A stretch of DNA of 64,000 nucleotides, taken from assembly GCF_964204645.1 (NCBI RefSeq), contig NC_134030.1, positions 5,826,278-5,890,277 on the forward strand, read 5' to 3'. Below, in pieces: positions 16,580-29,948 of the stretch. A program made the position numbers and the translations under genes. A model generated the notes under the pieces. The model saw only the letters and a list, made by a program, of their open reading frames with translations. It was not told the DNA's origin and did not search any database. Within the stretch, counting starts at the first letter, position 1. Each line of letters opens with the position of its first letter. The stretch is from Tubulanus polymorphus. Taxonomy: Eukaryota > Nemertea > Palaeonemertea > Tubulaniformes > Tubulanidae.

Positions 16580-17560
16580 TTTTGACTAGATTCGAAGATT
16601 TCGTGCGTTGAATATTTCAGTTCGTCGATTGTATTCGATAATATGAAATCATCTGTAATTATTTCGGACCAGCCGATCATTACAGTTGACTAATAGTTGA
16701 AAGTCGTGTTTGTGATGCGGGGATAGATGTATCAGCGAAATTAATTCATGCTATTTGCGTTGGAATATCGAACAAGCCTAGTGAATTCTGATGTAGCCAG
16801 GTAGACAAAAACAAATAAACGATTCATTAATTTTTTCGTAAACAACTTATAATATGTATATTTTCGGTTTCGTTCGTTTTCCACAATCATTTAAATATAC
16901 AAAATCGAGTGATGTTGAGCAATAACAAATTTGTTATAATTACGAACCCCTTTTTACAGTGAATAATTTACTCGGTTATATTTATGCGTTATTTAAAAAT
17001 CTAAAACTTAAAAAACCAATTAATACGTATAACCATTCGATAACATTTTGATGTTTCAAATGTAAATTTCCAACGAATCTATAAAAATACATTTTGATCA
17101 TTTCACAAACTCTACTCTCCTCAATTTGCGCTGGCGATGCCACAAAAATATTTCCATCCAACGTTTGCTCCCGACCTTATTGAAACTTAGTCATACGACC
17201 AGCCCTATTATATGGGCACATTTCAAGTGTGTTCATCGGTTTCTATGATACCACTAGCCTAGCCCATCGTGCGAGTATATATAAGCAGACCCGATAAATT
17301 AATATTTACATAAAGCACATAACAAATAATAATGACATAGACTATGTATAGCGTAAAAGCCACATCGTTATGTTTGAACAGACGGCATATTTAAATATTC
17401 CAGAATATAAAGTTATCAATCTCTTAAAGTCTTTTAGTATCGGCAACAAGTATGTAACGGTAATGGTGGTGCGAGTGTTTTTTAAGAAACGTCCGGTAAA
17501 TTAGCGACAATTCCTATGCCGTATTTATAACGTCCGATCGTAAAACTACGATATTTATCG

Positions 17561-20500
17561 TCATTCATCGAAATCGGGTTTTCCGAAGAATTCGTCCTCA
17601 TTCTTGACCACCAGTCCATCTAGAAATAAAACGAATGTGAATTACATCCTCAGACAGAAATAAGATAGAAGTAGTTAACATCCTTCTAATGATGCGAATG
17701 ATAAGAAATCCGTTAGAAGATTTGAAAGAGATTTACAGAGCTTTACAACATCTATGTATCTATATTTCTGACGATTTTTTCCAGCTCTCTTTACTCAACC
17801 TGAGCAGCGTCTAATCGGCCATTACGACGGTTTAGTTCATTAGTTCCTTAATCATTGAATGTGCAAATACAGAAAACGTTGCAAAGGTCACTGCAAAATC
17901 GGTGAAATTTGCTTGCAATAACCTCTTATGTTTTCTTTTCAAACATCGGTTTCAAAAGATGGTGTACATAACACGCATGTGGGTGCAAATAGAATACCAC
18001 CCAGAGAAATAGCAGCAAAATCAGTCAATTCATCTCTACAGGTCACCCGGGTAGAGTGAATGGATAAGCTGAAAGATAATTCCATCGATAAGACAATAAC
18101 CTTTGCAACGCGTCTGGTAAACGAGACAACCAAGTGGATTAATTGATCCTATCCCGAGTTCCGCAGTGGCCTGTAGAGAAGAAACCAACCTGTGAAGGTT
18201 GCACGGGTTTTGTTTTGGCATGGCATCGTCATAGGTTGCCCTCATGTGACAGAAAATCACTGTGTATGACCGGGACGTCCTGCTTGCAATCATGTTTTTT
18301 ACATATATATTTTAATACGGTGAATTATCTGTGGTGATTGTGTTACAGTATATGATATCATGATGATACATATAATGCTTTGTGATAATGAATATGATAA
18401 CTAGGACATACTAACTTCCACGACCAAACTGAAATAGTATAATCGAAATCTATGAAGCATACATCAACTATATCGTCACAATGGTGAGTATGAAGGGTGA
18501 GTTTTCTACACGTATATGCTATTGCTAAAACAGTTAACAAGCCAAATAATATGAACATCTATGATCGTTTCGAAACCGTAGATTGTAATACTGTGAGTAT
18601 ATTGACTTCATCAACGATCTTTCCATCTATAGATATTTGGCATCTTGCTGGGTAGCTTCCTGCCCACCTTTCGTACCACAGTATTTAGTAACAAATCGGA
18701 ATAATGATAAGCTATATGTACTAAACGACTCCTCTATATGAAATTGATACATAACGTCTACTCGCTTACCGATTTATTTATCAGCTGCAAATATAATTCG
18801 GGGGTTTAACTTTGAGGTTAGTCAAGCAACTGTGCGCGGCAGACAAATTACGTATTTGAAGGGCTCGGACAATTTGATATCAAGGAGTGTATTTCGATCT
18901 CGTAATCAAACGAAAAGTAAAATAAATTGAATAACCACAAACGTTAAGTAATAAAAACTAAGCAAATCGAATAACCGAAAATGATTAAGAGGCAACGATG
19001 ATGAAAGATTTAGCAAAATCTTGATAGATCTTCAGAGGTTTCAACGCCATACCTGCATCGACAGATTGGTTATCTGTTTCATCTATATTCTTAGCGTCCA
19101 TTTTGCTCTTGTCGTTGTAACTCTCAGCTGGATCGACGGCGTTTTTCCTATTCAGAAAACGAGAAATAAATGAATAACCAACCTAGAAATATTATTCGAT
19201 ATATGTTGGGATTGGTATTAGAATCAATGCTGACATTAAACTTACTTATGCTTTACTAACGGTTTCTTGATACATTTTACAATTAGGAGGACTTACTTTA
19301 ATTTAGCATTTTTCCAATAGAACTCAAAGAATATGGCGCCCGCTACCAAACAACACACGAGTATGATAGACGCACCAATAACTGCAAAGAAGCGAATTTA
19401 AGTTTCGTTGATTATTTTAACAGTAATTGATATTTTCATTGATATATTGACATAGAGATGATGTTTTAAAGAAATCGAAAATTGTACGTACCTCCCCACC
19501 AAACAGCCGATATACATCCGGCCAGTTCACAACTAAATCAACAGAGGAAAAACTGATAAAATAATTGTACGAAAAATCTAATAAAGATAAATTAACATTG
19601 ATAATTTATCAGGCCATTGAATAGAAATGCATGTAGTGACGTGTACGGTACGAAGTATAAATCGGATATTTAACTTACGAGTCATCCGTCGATGCTCCTT
19701 GACTTGGCATCAGATCTGAAATCAGAAAGGAATTGTAATTTTGATGCTGAACGTAGTGAATCTATACTGTCAAATCAGAAAAGCTCATAAATGAAAGTAT
19801 CTATCTGTCCGAGAAATCTACGAATCTAGAAAGTCTTTTTTCGAAAGTTCCCTCCATCAAAAACTTACTTTCTTGACAAACAGTTCCATTCTGAATGTCG
19901 TAAAAGTTGTCCAGACATGCGCACAGTCCGTTCTTGCACGTACTGGCGATCACAGCAGCCGAACACTGGACACTAGTCGAACATGTTACATTGTCACCGA
20001 TAAAACCTATGATAGGAAAAAGAAATATTCGGTTTATATCGTTCACCGTCTTCATTTCGTTCCATCCGACGGTTTGTTGCTTAGTACGTATTAAAACACG
20101 ATGTTAGTGCTTGTTAGTAAGACAGATAAGTAAGAAGTATAAAGCGAAATGTGATGAAGATGTATACATTGTGAAATACTTACGTTTTTTACATTCAGTG
20201 CCGTTGTCTATTTCACTATGCCCCGGTATACAAGCGCACGTGTTTTTATAACTGACGACGTGACTGGTGACGTTAGTTTCCGTTCCGTTCACGGTCGTGT
20301 TTGTAGTAACGGTGACGTTGCTGTCGATTGTTGCGTTGTTGCAAAAAGTTTTCGGCACGGCAGCCGTGCAATCGTCATGACTCGAACAATCGGAGGATAC
20401 CGTACGTTTCGTGCACGTCGTGTTGTCCGCGTTTTCGTAGTAACCGCTCAAACAGCGACATCTTCCGGATTGACACGAACTATCGGTGACGGCGGAACTA

Positions 20501-23500
20501 CATTCGTCGTTCATCGAGCACGTGTCGTGTATTGTATTTTTGATGCAGTCATCCATCGCGTCTGACGGATGATAACCGACCAGACAAGCGCAGGTTTGGT
20601 TCAGACATCGACTGTTATTTACGGCTAAGCTGCAGTCGGAGTCCGCTAGGCAAGTGTTGTCTCCTATTTTACGTTTGTCGCAGCTCGTCAAATCAACAGA
20701 GTGTTGGTATCCGCCCAAACAGGCGCACTTGGAGCTGTGACATTTACTGTTCACTACTGCCGCGTTACAGTCGGCACTCGTCGAACAGGAGTCTTCAATC
20801 TTTCGTTTTTCGCAATGACTTGTATTCACGGGTTTGTAACCCATATCGCAAGTGCATCTTCCGCTGTGACAATTCACGTTGGTCATCGTAATGCAGTCTG
20901 TGTGAAGGCTACAAACATCCGATATTTGTCTCTCTGTGCACACAGTGTTACTTACAGTGGCGTAAAACCCGTTGTTGCATACACATGTACCCGATGTACA
21001 GTTACTGGACATAACGGCGTCGGAGCAATCCGGATGCGAGCTACATGTCGCGTCTCCTATCTTTCTTCGGATGCACTGCGTATTGGCATTCTCGGCATTA
21101 TACCCGCTCAGACAAGCGCACGTACCAACATTGCAAAAACTGTTGGTGACTGCGTGTGAGCAGTCCGTGTGAACCACGCACGTGGCATCCCCTATTTTTC
21201 GTCTCCGGCATTGGCTATTCCCCGATTCGGCGTTGTAACCACTGTTGCAAAGACAGACGCCGTTTGAGCAGTTGCTGTTGGGGACAGCGTGCGAACAATC
21301 GGTATCTATTGAACAGGTTGCGTCCGTGATTTTTCTAAGCGTGCAAGTGTCGTTTTCTGAGTTAGCGTGAAATCCGCTGTTGCAATAACAGGTGCCAGTC
21401 GTACAATTGCTGTTTGTAACAGCAGCTGAACAGTCGACATCGATAGAACATGTAGCATCAAAAACTCGCCTCAAAACGCATCGAGTGTCGCCATCCTGAG
21501 ATACGTAACCGGTGTTGCATGAACAAGTGTTACTGGTGCACGAACTCTGATTGACCGCGTGTTCGCAATCCGTGTTAACGGAACACTGATCACCGATCAC
21601 TCTCAATGTGCAAGTGGTTAGATTCGAGCCGGGTGTGAAACCGCTGTTGCACAAGCACGTCCCGTTGGTGCAGTTACTGTTAGTTACGGCATCGTCACAG
21701 TCGGCATCGACGGTACAAGTCTGGTCGTTGATCTTTCGACGTTCGCAAACAGTATTTGCGCTAATTGCGTTGAAGCCGCTATCGCAGACGCACGTACCAT
21801 TTGAACAGTGACTGTCGGTTACTGCATCGCTACAATCCGAGTCGAGGTTACACGTCGCATCGCCGATTTTTCGTTTCAAACAGACGGCATTCGATCCATC
21901 GTCGAGAAAGCCGCTATTGCAGACACACAGACCGTCCGTGCAGTTACTGTCAGCGACCGCGTGGGCGCAGTCGGTGTGTAATGAACATACGTCCCCGATC
22001 ATCCTCTTCGTGCAGGTTCGACTCGTCGTGTCGTTCATATCGGCGTAGTAGCCGCTATTACAAACACAAGTATTAGCGGTACAGTTCGTCGAGTTGACGG
22101 CACTGTAACAGTCTATGTCCACGTTACAGTCGTCACCGATACGACGAAGGGTGCAGTTGTCTTTAGCGGAATTTGAGATGAAGCCATGCACACAAGTGCA
22201 CTGATCAGTCGCTGGACAATAGCTGTCCACGACGGCATCTTTGCAATCCGTGTCCAAAGAACAGTGGTCGTCTATCTGCCTTAATCTACACGCAGTTCCA
22301 TTAGACGTGGATATGTATCCCGTATTACATAAGCACGTGTTATCCGTACAGTTACTGTTTTGTATCGTCGGGGTACAGTCCCCATCAACGTTACAAACGT
22401 CGTTAACTTCGCGGGCTACGCATGTCGTGTTACCGGCAGTAACGTAATATCCCGGGTTACAGGCGCATTGGTTATTGTTACAATTGCTGTTGGTAACGGC
22501 GTTTATACAGTCCGCGTTCGATGAGCAAGTTTCGTATATTTTTCGGCGTACGCATGTGCCGTTTTCTTCGCGAAAACCCGATCCGCAAAGACAAATACCC
22601 CCCGCCGTGCATACGCTGTTCGCCACCGCGTCGCTGCAGTCGGTGTCCACGCTGCAGTGCGTGACGTCATTCAGCGTACGCAATGTGCACGTAGCGTTTA
22701 CGTTGGTCGAGTAGTAACCGGAGTCGCAGGTACAAACATTGTTGCCGCAGTTACTATGTTGGACGGCGTGGGAACAGTCGGTATCCACCGCGCACGAATC
22801 GTAAATCCGTCCTGAAAAACGACCAGAGATATTCCATTTATAGATCAAAGAATTTGGTATCTCTCAGATGGTGTATCAATTTCACACGAACTTAAAACTG
22901 ATGACGTTAGTGCTTCTCGGATATCTAAACATGGAACAAATAAAATACAACGATAATGTGTTTGATAAAAAAGCAGTTTGTCGATTCTAGGAGACATTCA
23001 ATCACTTGCACTCGGATGTTGGCATCTGCAATTCTTCATTCCATTCAGGTCACTCCGCAAAAAAATGGAAAAGTGCAAAAAATTAATGAAATTTCTAACT
23101 ACACATCCTACGCACTACACATCATTTACTTACGCAATACACATTGGGTATTGGCGTTTTCGGGCCGGTAACCCGAGTTACAGTGGCAGCTATTGTCGGT
23201 ACAGTTGCTTAGGGCAACGGCGTCCGAACAATCTGTGTCTACGAAACAAGCGTCCGATATCTTCCCTGAAAATCAATCATATTAATATAGATCAATGAAT
23301 CGATAAGAGATCAAACGCCCACATGTCCATGCCGGGATTCTGTTTTCGACAGCATTTTAGGCTAAACAAATAATTTCTATGGTAAAATTGATTAAAATGA
23401 TTTGAAAAGAAATATTTTACAAGGTACATAGGCGCCGGCCGGGTCAACTTATTAGTAGAAATGAGACTTGAGGTATCAATTTAGCCAAACCATACGACAG

Positions 23501-26396
23501 CTTCCTAAGGTCTTCTATCATCAAAAACCCTTAAGCCTAGCGCACATCGACACTGCGATTGGAGACAACTAGTTCCTACCGAACGATTACCCCGCGCACA
23601 TCGAAATCTAGTTACAACCGGTCAGTTGCAGCAACTCCATGGCGCGTGTCGATCGTCGAGATCCAGAGCGCGCACATCGACGGATATGACTGCGATTGAG
23701 TACAACCAGTTGCTCAAAAGTAGAACATGGGCAACTGGCTGGAACTGGAGATAGATCGACGCTTACCAATCGTAAGCTCGCTCACATCGACACATTCAAG
23801 CAACTGATCGCATCCAGCCAGTTTCTCTCATGCGCCGAAAACTGCCTTGCAACTAGTTGTCTCCAATCGCAGTGTCGATGTGCGCTAGGCTTTAAAATTA
23901 AATCTATTATCAAAAGTCATAGGAACACACTTAAGCAATGATTTATGACGAGTTGGAAAAGCAAAGTTGGGAAAACATCTGAAACAACTGAAACGGAAAA
24001 TAACTCTAAATTTATTGAGGTATCAACAAAATATATAAAATGTTGAACTGAAATAAGATGATGAAAGATGAAATAAGAGACGTTTGAAATGTAATTGATT
24101 TGTTAAGGTTAATCACACACGGATAAGGGATGCGTAAAGATTCAAAGGTGTGAAAAATAAAACAAATATATGACACTAGAGAGTGAATAGCAATTATTAG
24201 CAACGTATTTCCGAATTTTAAAAATCGATTAGTTGTCTTCGATTATGTATGATCTTGAAGATTTGCAATTTATGATAATGAGTCGAAAATCTTCTTGAAT
24301 ATATGCTTTAATGGGTTGGCTGCTGTGTTCGATCGTGCACCGGGAAAGATAACCCCGGTTAAGGGTAAGATCCATTACATATATTATTCATCCCTGCGTC
24401 CCCATCTGACACAAAGGGTCTATTGAATAGTTTGTATATGCTAGTCCATGGGTTATTAATTGAATTGTTTTATAGATTGTAACCTGTTCTATTCGATTCG
24501 TACATATATTCTTATTAATAGAGCTTAGCATTATTTCCATAACTATACACAGGTACATGTATATAAATCCAATTCAGGCGAAGTTTGTGATTCTTCGTGG
24601 GAACCGACTGGCAATTATAGGCCGTCTACGACGAGCTGCGTAGCCATATCTATCAATCAGGAATGGGTTTATGCAATGTAGAACGGTTTTAATAATTCGA
24701 TAGTCCGGAGGTCAACTACGTATTGATGTCGGACGGTTACGTTAAGGAACAAAATTAATAATGTTACGAATACAAACTTACGTTTTATACAAGTCGTATT
24801 GTCTTGACTGCCATAATACCCAGTGTTGCATGCGCATTGGTTATTCGTGCAATTCGAATTAGAGAAACCATTGAAACAATCCGGATCCACTGAACACGCA
24901 TCTCCGACTTTTCCTAGAAACAAAAACACGATCAATTACACATAGACAATGCGGGTTATATAGGAAGTCGGAACTGAGGACGAAACCTTACTTCTGTGGC
25001 AAATCGTTCCCAACAGATTCCTGTAAAAACCGGAATCACAGACACAAAAAGAGCTAACGCAACTCGAATGAGGAACGTACTGGCTGCACTGGCAACAACC
25101 ACCCGGTTTCAAAGAAGCGCAACTGTGCCCGACTAATTTTTCTGAAAGATAAAATGAATTAAAGTGTTTCATTTGGTTGCTGCTTCAATAGTAAAAGCCT
25201 ACGAAAACTACGTACGTTCGTCAGTGCCATCGGCGCAATCATCGTCGCCATCGAGTACCCATGATTGCAGTTTACACAAACCGTTCCAACAGGAGAACGC
25301 TGGATATTTACAGGGATTGTCCACTAAAAAAGCGAAAGAAAAAAAACAAATTTAAGAGTAGAAAACTACGATTAACTTCAGGTTATCAATAACGTCCTGA
25401 ACTAATTGTCAACAACCAATACATGACAGAGTAGGGTACTTAAGAATTTTCGGATGAAATCGTAATAAGGTATCTTTTTGATAGGACCCTCCAATTCTAG
25501 AAAATTATAACTTCCATTGTCTACCTTCGTCACTATTATCTGTGCAGTCGTTGACGGAATTTTTCTGAGCGGATAAAGGAATGCAGGTTCCATCGTTGCA
25601 CGTAAATTCCGTCGTACCATTACAAGTTGTAGTCACTGAAGAAAAAAATGCATGAGTTTGTTCTCTCAAATATTGCATTTCGTGGTTATTCGTCATTTCT
25701 ACTTCGCTTTTTGCCCGCACGCGTCGTGGTACATATGATATAACATATGGTAAAAGGAAAGGAAAAAAATGGTAATTCTTTGTTGTAAATTTTGAGTTTT
25801 TTCTTTCTTCGTTAATGGAATAATTGAATATGAATATATTCTTATAGAACTGGCTGTGGTTTTTCGCATATATGCATCACAGTGGAGGAAACGTCTGACG
25901 TGCACTAAACAATTTCTAAATAACGCGTTATAAACAATCATATTATATATGGAAGTACGCGTAGTAATTGCGTCACGAAACGTCAGAAACATCCCGGGTT
26001 TATTGCATTGTGAATGACTCATTTTGTACATTAATACATCAATACCGTGTCGAAACGAAAACAAACACATATAAAATTCAATTATTTCTTAGAAACTAAT
26101 CTTAATTATTTGGAAAACATCAGTATATAAATCAATTTACAGTACATTTGCCTAACTTCGAGAAAATGCACGAAATGCGTTTATTTATCTTGTACGAAAT
26201 GTTAATATATCACGCTCGCTAGAAAACTCGAAAATCGCATATATATTTTCAATACCCCGTTTGAAAAGGAATCTAACTATAAGATTCTATTTCCGGTAAA
26301 AGTTTCGAACTTACCTCCTGTGATTAGAGATGACAGTGTCAGCATTATCAAAATAATCCACACTTCTGTCTGATCCATGTTTGATTTCGGACACAT
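17561..26396 (-). CDS. type I membrane protein, 2 LDLRa + 23 EB/EGF-like modules
   Basis: I assembled 13 coding exons: 26396-26315, 25635-25525, 25323-25216, 25141-24992, 24913-24782, 23265-23134, 22811-20184, 20006-19869, 19715-19679, 19532-19492, 19381-19297, 19147-19053 and 17619-17561. Phases close exactly over 3798 nt (1265 aa). Order: signal peptide (1 to about 27), LDLRa 1 (about 32-64, CTDNSDEG), LDLRa 2 (about 68-100), 23 six-cysteine modules of the pattern C-x5-C-x7/8-C-x4/5-C-x-C-x~11-C (101-1160), a short stalk, TM helix (about 1180-1205, SIILVCCLVAGAIFF) and a ~60-residue acidic tail ending EDEFFGKPDFDE. The modules match the EB family seen in large invertebrate proteins often labelled prion-like 25. 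Many NxT/S sequons suggest heavy glycosylation. A cell-surface adhesion, scavenger or recognition role is inference from architecture. Confidence 0.88.
20184..22811 (-). CDS. giant 2628-nt exon with 19 tandem EB modules
   Basis: Exon 7 of the preceding gene is a single uninterrupted block of 876 codons holding 19 modules, each usually opening RKIGD/RRI-type and carrying six cysteines. Both ends are phase 1 (acceptor tttttcag before 22811, donor AAAC|GTAAGT after 20184), as are the neighbouring one-module exons, so modules can be gained without breaking the frame. Module 19 is aberrant: between its third and fourth cysteines it has about 35 extra residues rich in Asn, Thr and Val (NVTVTTNTTVNGTETNVT) that form a glycosylation cluster. 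Module 18 opens with NTIHD rather than the basic start. Adjacent modules 11-14 share DATC openings, consistent with local tandem duplication. Confidence 0.92.
23533..23892. mobile_element. MITE with 42-bp perfect terminal inverted repeats
   Basis: Bases 23533-23574 are the exact reverse complement of 23851-23892, and the ends are flanked by TTAA-like sequence (TTAA at 23531-23534 and 23892-23895). The 360-bp unit sits in the intron between EB exons 5 and 6. Internally the motif gcgcacatcgac recurs several times, with cgattg and caac/gtt near it, so it also has sub-repeat structure. No coding capacity. TTAA-type flanks suggest a piggyBac- or Kolobok-like mobiliser, but the overlap of flank and repeat leaves the exact ends uncertain. 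Confidence 0.8.
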
Positions 26397-26399
26397 AGT

Positions 26400-28015
26400 T
26401 GCGATTTTCCTTTTTTCAAAAACTAATTTTCGTCCATAGATACCTGATTCCGAACTTGGCGAAAAGTTCTATGTAAATTCCGCGCAAATGCTTGCAAAAG
26501 TTTGGTAGTGTTTCCTTTAGTTTTATTTAGAAAGTAATTAACGAAATCGTAGTCCTTATTAATTGCTTATGTAAATCTATGAATATGGCGGTAAATAGGG
26601 ATTGAAGCACCCGATAGGTATGGCGTGGAAGGCGCCATATATACCGACTGGACGCTGCTGAAGGGTGGACAGGTAGACGTGACCAACACCGGACAACACA
26701 AATTCGATTGTTTACCTCATCTTTCATCGACGGCGTAGACAATATATCGATGCTCTTTGTTTTCGTATCCTACGATACCGGAATAACAAATTTACTGCAA
26801 AATCGATTGTTCTCGTCATTCTCTCATCAAATGCGATACATTAAGCACAAACATAGATAACGATGATATTATAACATTATAAACGAGGTGTTTGTGAACT
26901 TTAAATACGGTATACCAAGTTCAATTGAAAATCAGGTGACACGTCCTTCTGAAGGATGCCTTTGATCTAGTAACTGTTGGCCAAGGTTCAACGGAGTAAT
27001 TCTCACGCAAGTGATGTAGAACTCATTATTTTATAGTCTTAAAACCAAGCGACCTCGTTTGTTTGTCTGAACAAATCAAATGTAGTTCAGACAGTTCCAT
27101 ACTTTATTCATCGAAATATCGTATTCCGTCAAAATCACATTATATATCACCTTAGAGTTGCACCTTGTTTTGCGGGTCCTCCGCCAAGAAGATTTTGAAT
27201 ATTGAAACGTCTGAGATATGTTCTGGTGATAATGAGAGCTCATATTTCAGTGAATTTTCTGTCTGTAGATGATATAATGGCACTAAGGTTATCTTTGGTC
27301 TATGGGCAGTTCCAGATGTTCTAATACCACGAGGGGCGGATTAAGCCTAGGTTTCTGAGTACTGCTGAACTGTATCATAGCCCAATGGGGCTCCGAGATG
27401 CAATCTAGGCACATGTGGGGCATCAAATCTATCCTTTTCATATTCATCCACAAAATATGGCGTATTGACCTGTTAAATGAAATATACATTCATAAAAGAA
27501 ATGATAAGTTTATTAGTGTTGCACAACTGTCACCGGCAAAACAATTTGATAACCCCCACCTACTAGCCCCAACGTGAAATAACGTTTACTGTGATGTTTA
27601 AGTACAGTAGGTTTTTCAATTATTGGTGCGACATACCCGGTATCGCAGTTGCAGGACCGGTGGCTACGCCCCTGCCTATATGTAACGATTTAAATGCGGG
27701 TAAATTGACGGGTTTTTTACCAGTTCTCCGCCTGTTCCTAAGACACGGTAGTTATGTTAGAAATCATTTGGACTTCTCAAACAATGAAGTTTAAAGGTAT
27801 CGCTCAATGAGGGGGTATCTTCAAATTTCACATAACGATCAAACGAACCCAATCAAACAGCTGACGCAGCTTGATGAGCGCATATAATGCAGGACTCACC
27901 AGGACTGAATCCACAGATTGCGATCATTATCACAGGGAAGCATATTAGGACAGGCATCGGTTGGTATAAGTTATAATAACATACATACGCTCTGAAATTT
28001 TTTGAGGCGGAAATA
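26400..28015. other. upstream of the EB gene, no gene recognised
   Basis: Contains the presumed promoter and 5' UTR of the EB-module gene, followed by about 1.5 kb without recognisable exons on either strand. Confidence 0.45.
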
Positions 28016-28019
28016 ATCA

Positions 28020-28155
28020 TCGTTTACAGATACTGCTTGGCCGGCGGTACCGGGGCGGCAGGGGCGCCTTGTCCCGATCATCCTCCCTCTGCAGGGACTC
28101 GAACCTGATGGCATCGCTACACTCAGCCACGGCACGAACCCCTGCATCAGTAGAC
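28020..28155 (-). mobile_element. tRNA-like SINE copy
   Basis: Read on the minus strand, the unit has a TGGCTGAGTGTAG A-box-like segment, then atgccatcaGGTTCGAGTCC, a pol III B-box. A short stem pairs gcaggg with ccctgc across about 55 bases. The same atgccatcaggttcga core recurs at 28371 (+), 30047 (+) and, decayed, near 50020 (-), marking a dispersed family. It lacks an anticodon arm, so it is not a functional tRNA gene. Confidence 0.6.
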
Positions 28156-28334
28156 CGGGTGCGCAGGTACATGCGCAGCTTTCCGAACGAAAACTGGCGG
28201 CACCAATCAGATTGCTCGTTGTATAATCGTTGAGGCAAATTTCAACGAAGAACTATAAATGGAATAACCCCGGCTAAAATAAAACGGGATTTCTGATTGG
28301 CTTAAAATCACATCATCTGAGCGCACACGGTCGA

Positions 28335-28415
28335 TTACGGCAGGGTTTCGTGCCGTGGCAATCTCGATGCCATCAGGTTCGAATCCCTGCCGGGGGAGGA
28401 TGTGTCCCGATATGA
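28335..28415 (+). mobile_element. tRNA-like SINE copy, opposite orientation
   Basis: Contains cgtgccgtggc, then gatgccatcaggttcgaatc with a B-box (GTTCGAATC), then cctgccgggggaggatg. It is the same family as the minus-strand copy about 180 bp to its left, so the two face head to head. Confidence 0.55.
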
Positions 28416-28419
28416 GGGG

Positions 28420-29785
28420 ATTTGTTATCGCATGCCAGGATGTCATCAAAACGCATATCCTGGTTTTAAACATTTCAGATGCTTTTTCAAAAAGAGGACC
28501 CCACGATCCCCGCAAGATCTCACTGCGATCTGGGCGCTCGCAAATACATCCTCACTGCAGTAGTTGCCGGGCCAATGTGTTTCTCCTTCCGACGGCCCTG
28601 CGTACAGACACAGATATAGGTCTACGTCCTTATCTAACCACTCTTATCTATTCTAACACGGACCTACTAAAGATAACGCATGATTGCGAAGGATACGAAG
28701 TCTACACTGTATGCGTAGTACATTTCGTAGTTGTTGGTATGTAGAGCCGCTTTGTTTTAGTATGACCTGGTTTCCTCTGACGCGCACACACAGCACTGCT
28801 GATGAAAATACTTTCTGTACATAACAAGGACGATTAGATAATGATAATTGCTCTATTTCTGAATTCATAGGTATGTTAGATTTCTATATATATTTCTTAT
28901 TACTTGTGTTTGTTTTTGATGCTCTCCTCAATTTGAATGTCTACGTCTATGAAACCCTTGTTACGCAATACGTGATTGAGTTGGTGTAGATCTTTCGAAT
29001 GTACGTGTTCTGATGACTGAAATATCAGCGAGGGAAGGCGGTGCGAGAGCAGACGTGTTGAATTTTAACTCGGTGTATATGTACGGAGTAACAGCTTGCT
29101 AAAACAACGTCCGAGTTATCCCTTGAATTCCTGTCAGGATATAATTACTGGTACTCTGGTGTCTCAAATACGAAAATCGGCTTATCCGCACTTAGATTTC
29201 GTTAGGTTTATTTACTTAGAACCGGTAGAGAAGTGACTGTATTAACCGGACCGATCGTTATGTTTAGGGACTGTGATACGTATATACATTATTGTACATG
29301 TATATAGCAAGGAGTACAGACATATCGGAAAGAAAAGGTACGAGATTTATTGACTACAAGAAACTGGGAAACTAAAAAACTTGCATGGCGTTGCGGGAGC
29401 TCCTCATTTTCACTGCTCAATTAATTCAAACCACACGCTACACCACTAGGCCTATACAACCCGTATCGTTTATTTATGTATACGTACATGTATAACGTTT
29501 CGAATTGAATTTCCATACATTTGTCAGACACTGAAATAGCGACTTGTGCGTTACGTTTTATCCGGTATGTAAATTGGTTCACATGGGTAGTGTCTTTTTT
29601 ATGTTGAATATGTGTCCACAATGAGATTTATTGTGGTTTATAAGCCGTGATGACAAGGAGATCCGGCGCGGACCTGACCGGAGGCGAAATATGGCCCTGC
29701 TCGATTATTAGAGAGCGCGTTTGCACACTCGTATGATTACGGACGGTTTGAAAATTCATCGTTTTCTATCAACTATTTACCTAAA
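28420..29785. other. intergenic, no gene recognised
   Basis: No coding exon seen. The sequence may include remnants of the SINE pair at its left end. The rest is AT-rich with short open frames lacking motifs. Confidence 0.4.
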
Positions 29786-29787
29786 TA

Positions 29788-29832
29788 ACAAATGCACTAC
29801 GATATTTATGATAAATATCGTAGTGCATTTGT
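29788..29832. repeat. perfect 45-bp palindrome
   Basis: A 22-base arm (29788-29809) is followed by one central G and its exact reverse complement (29811-29832). The similarity continues outward imperfectly (caactatt on the left, aatagttg on the right), so it is probably the core of a small foldback element. It lies about 0.3 kb upstream of the galactosyltransferase coding exon. Confidence 0.9.
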
Positions 29833-29948
29833 ATTTTAGTTTAATAGTTGACTTCTATAGACATTCCTTCGCCGCTGATATATATTTCATTTACCAAAAT
29901 GTCCGCAGTACCAACCATCATAACATCACGTTAAAGCACATCCTCCCC

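Noticed and set aside
20218-22714. Many plus-strand frames opposite the EB array
   Set aside because: Antisense shadows of a repetitive coding exon, with no motifs of their own.
22812-22848. Start codon for the EB-module protein at 22848 on the minus strand
   Set aside because: This ATG lies in the intron before the acceptor at 22813-22812; five upstream exons in phase lead back to a signal peptide at 26396.
28330-28410. Possible tRNA gene
   Set aside because: It has a B-box and a short stem but no anticodon arm and only about 55 bases between stem halves; related copies show that it is a dispersed repeat.
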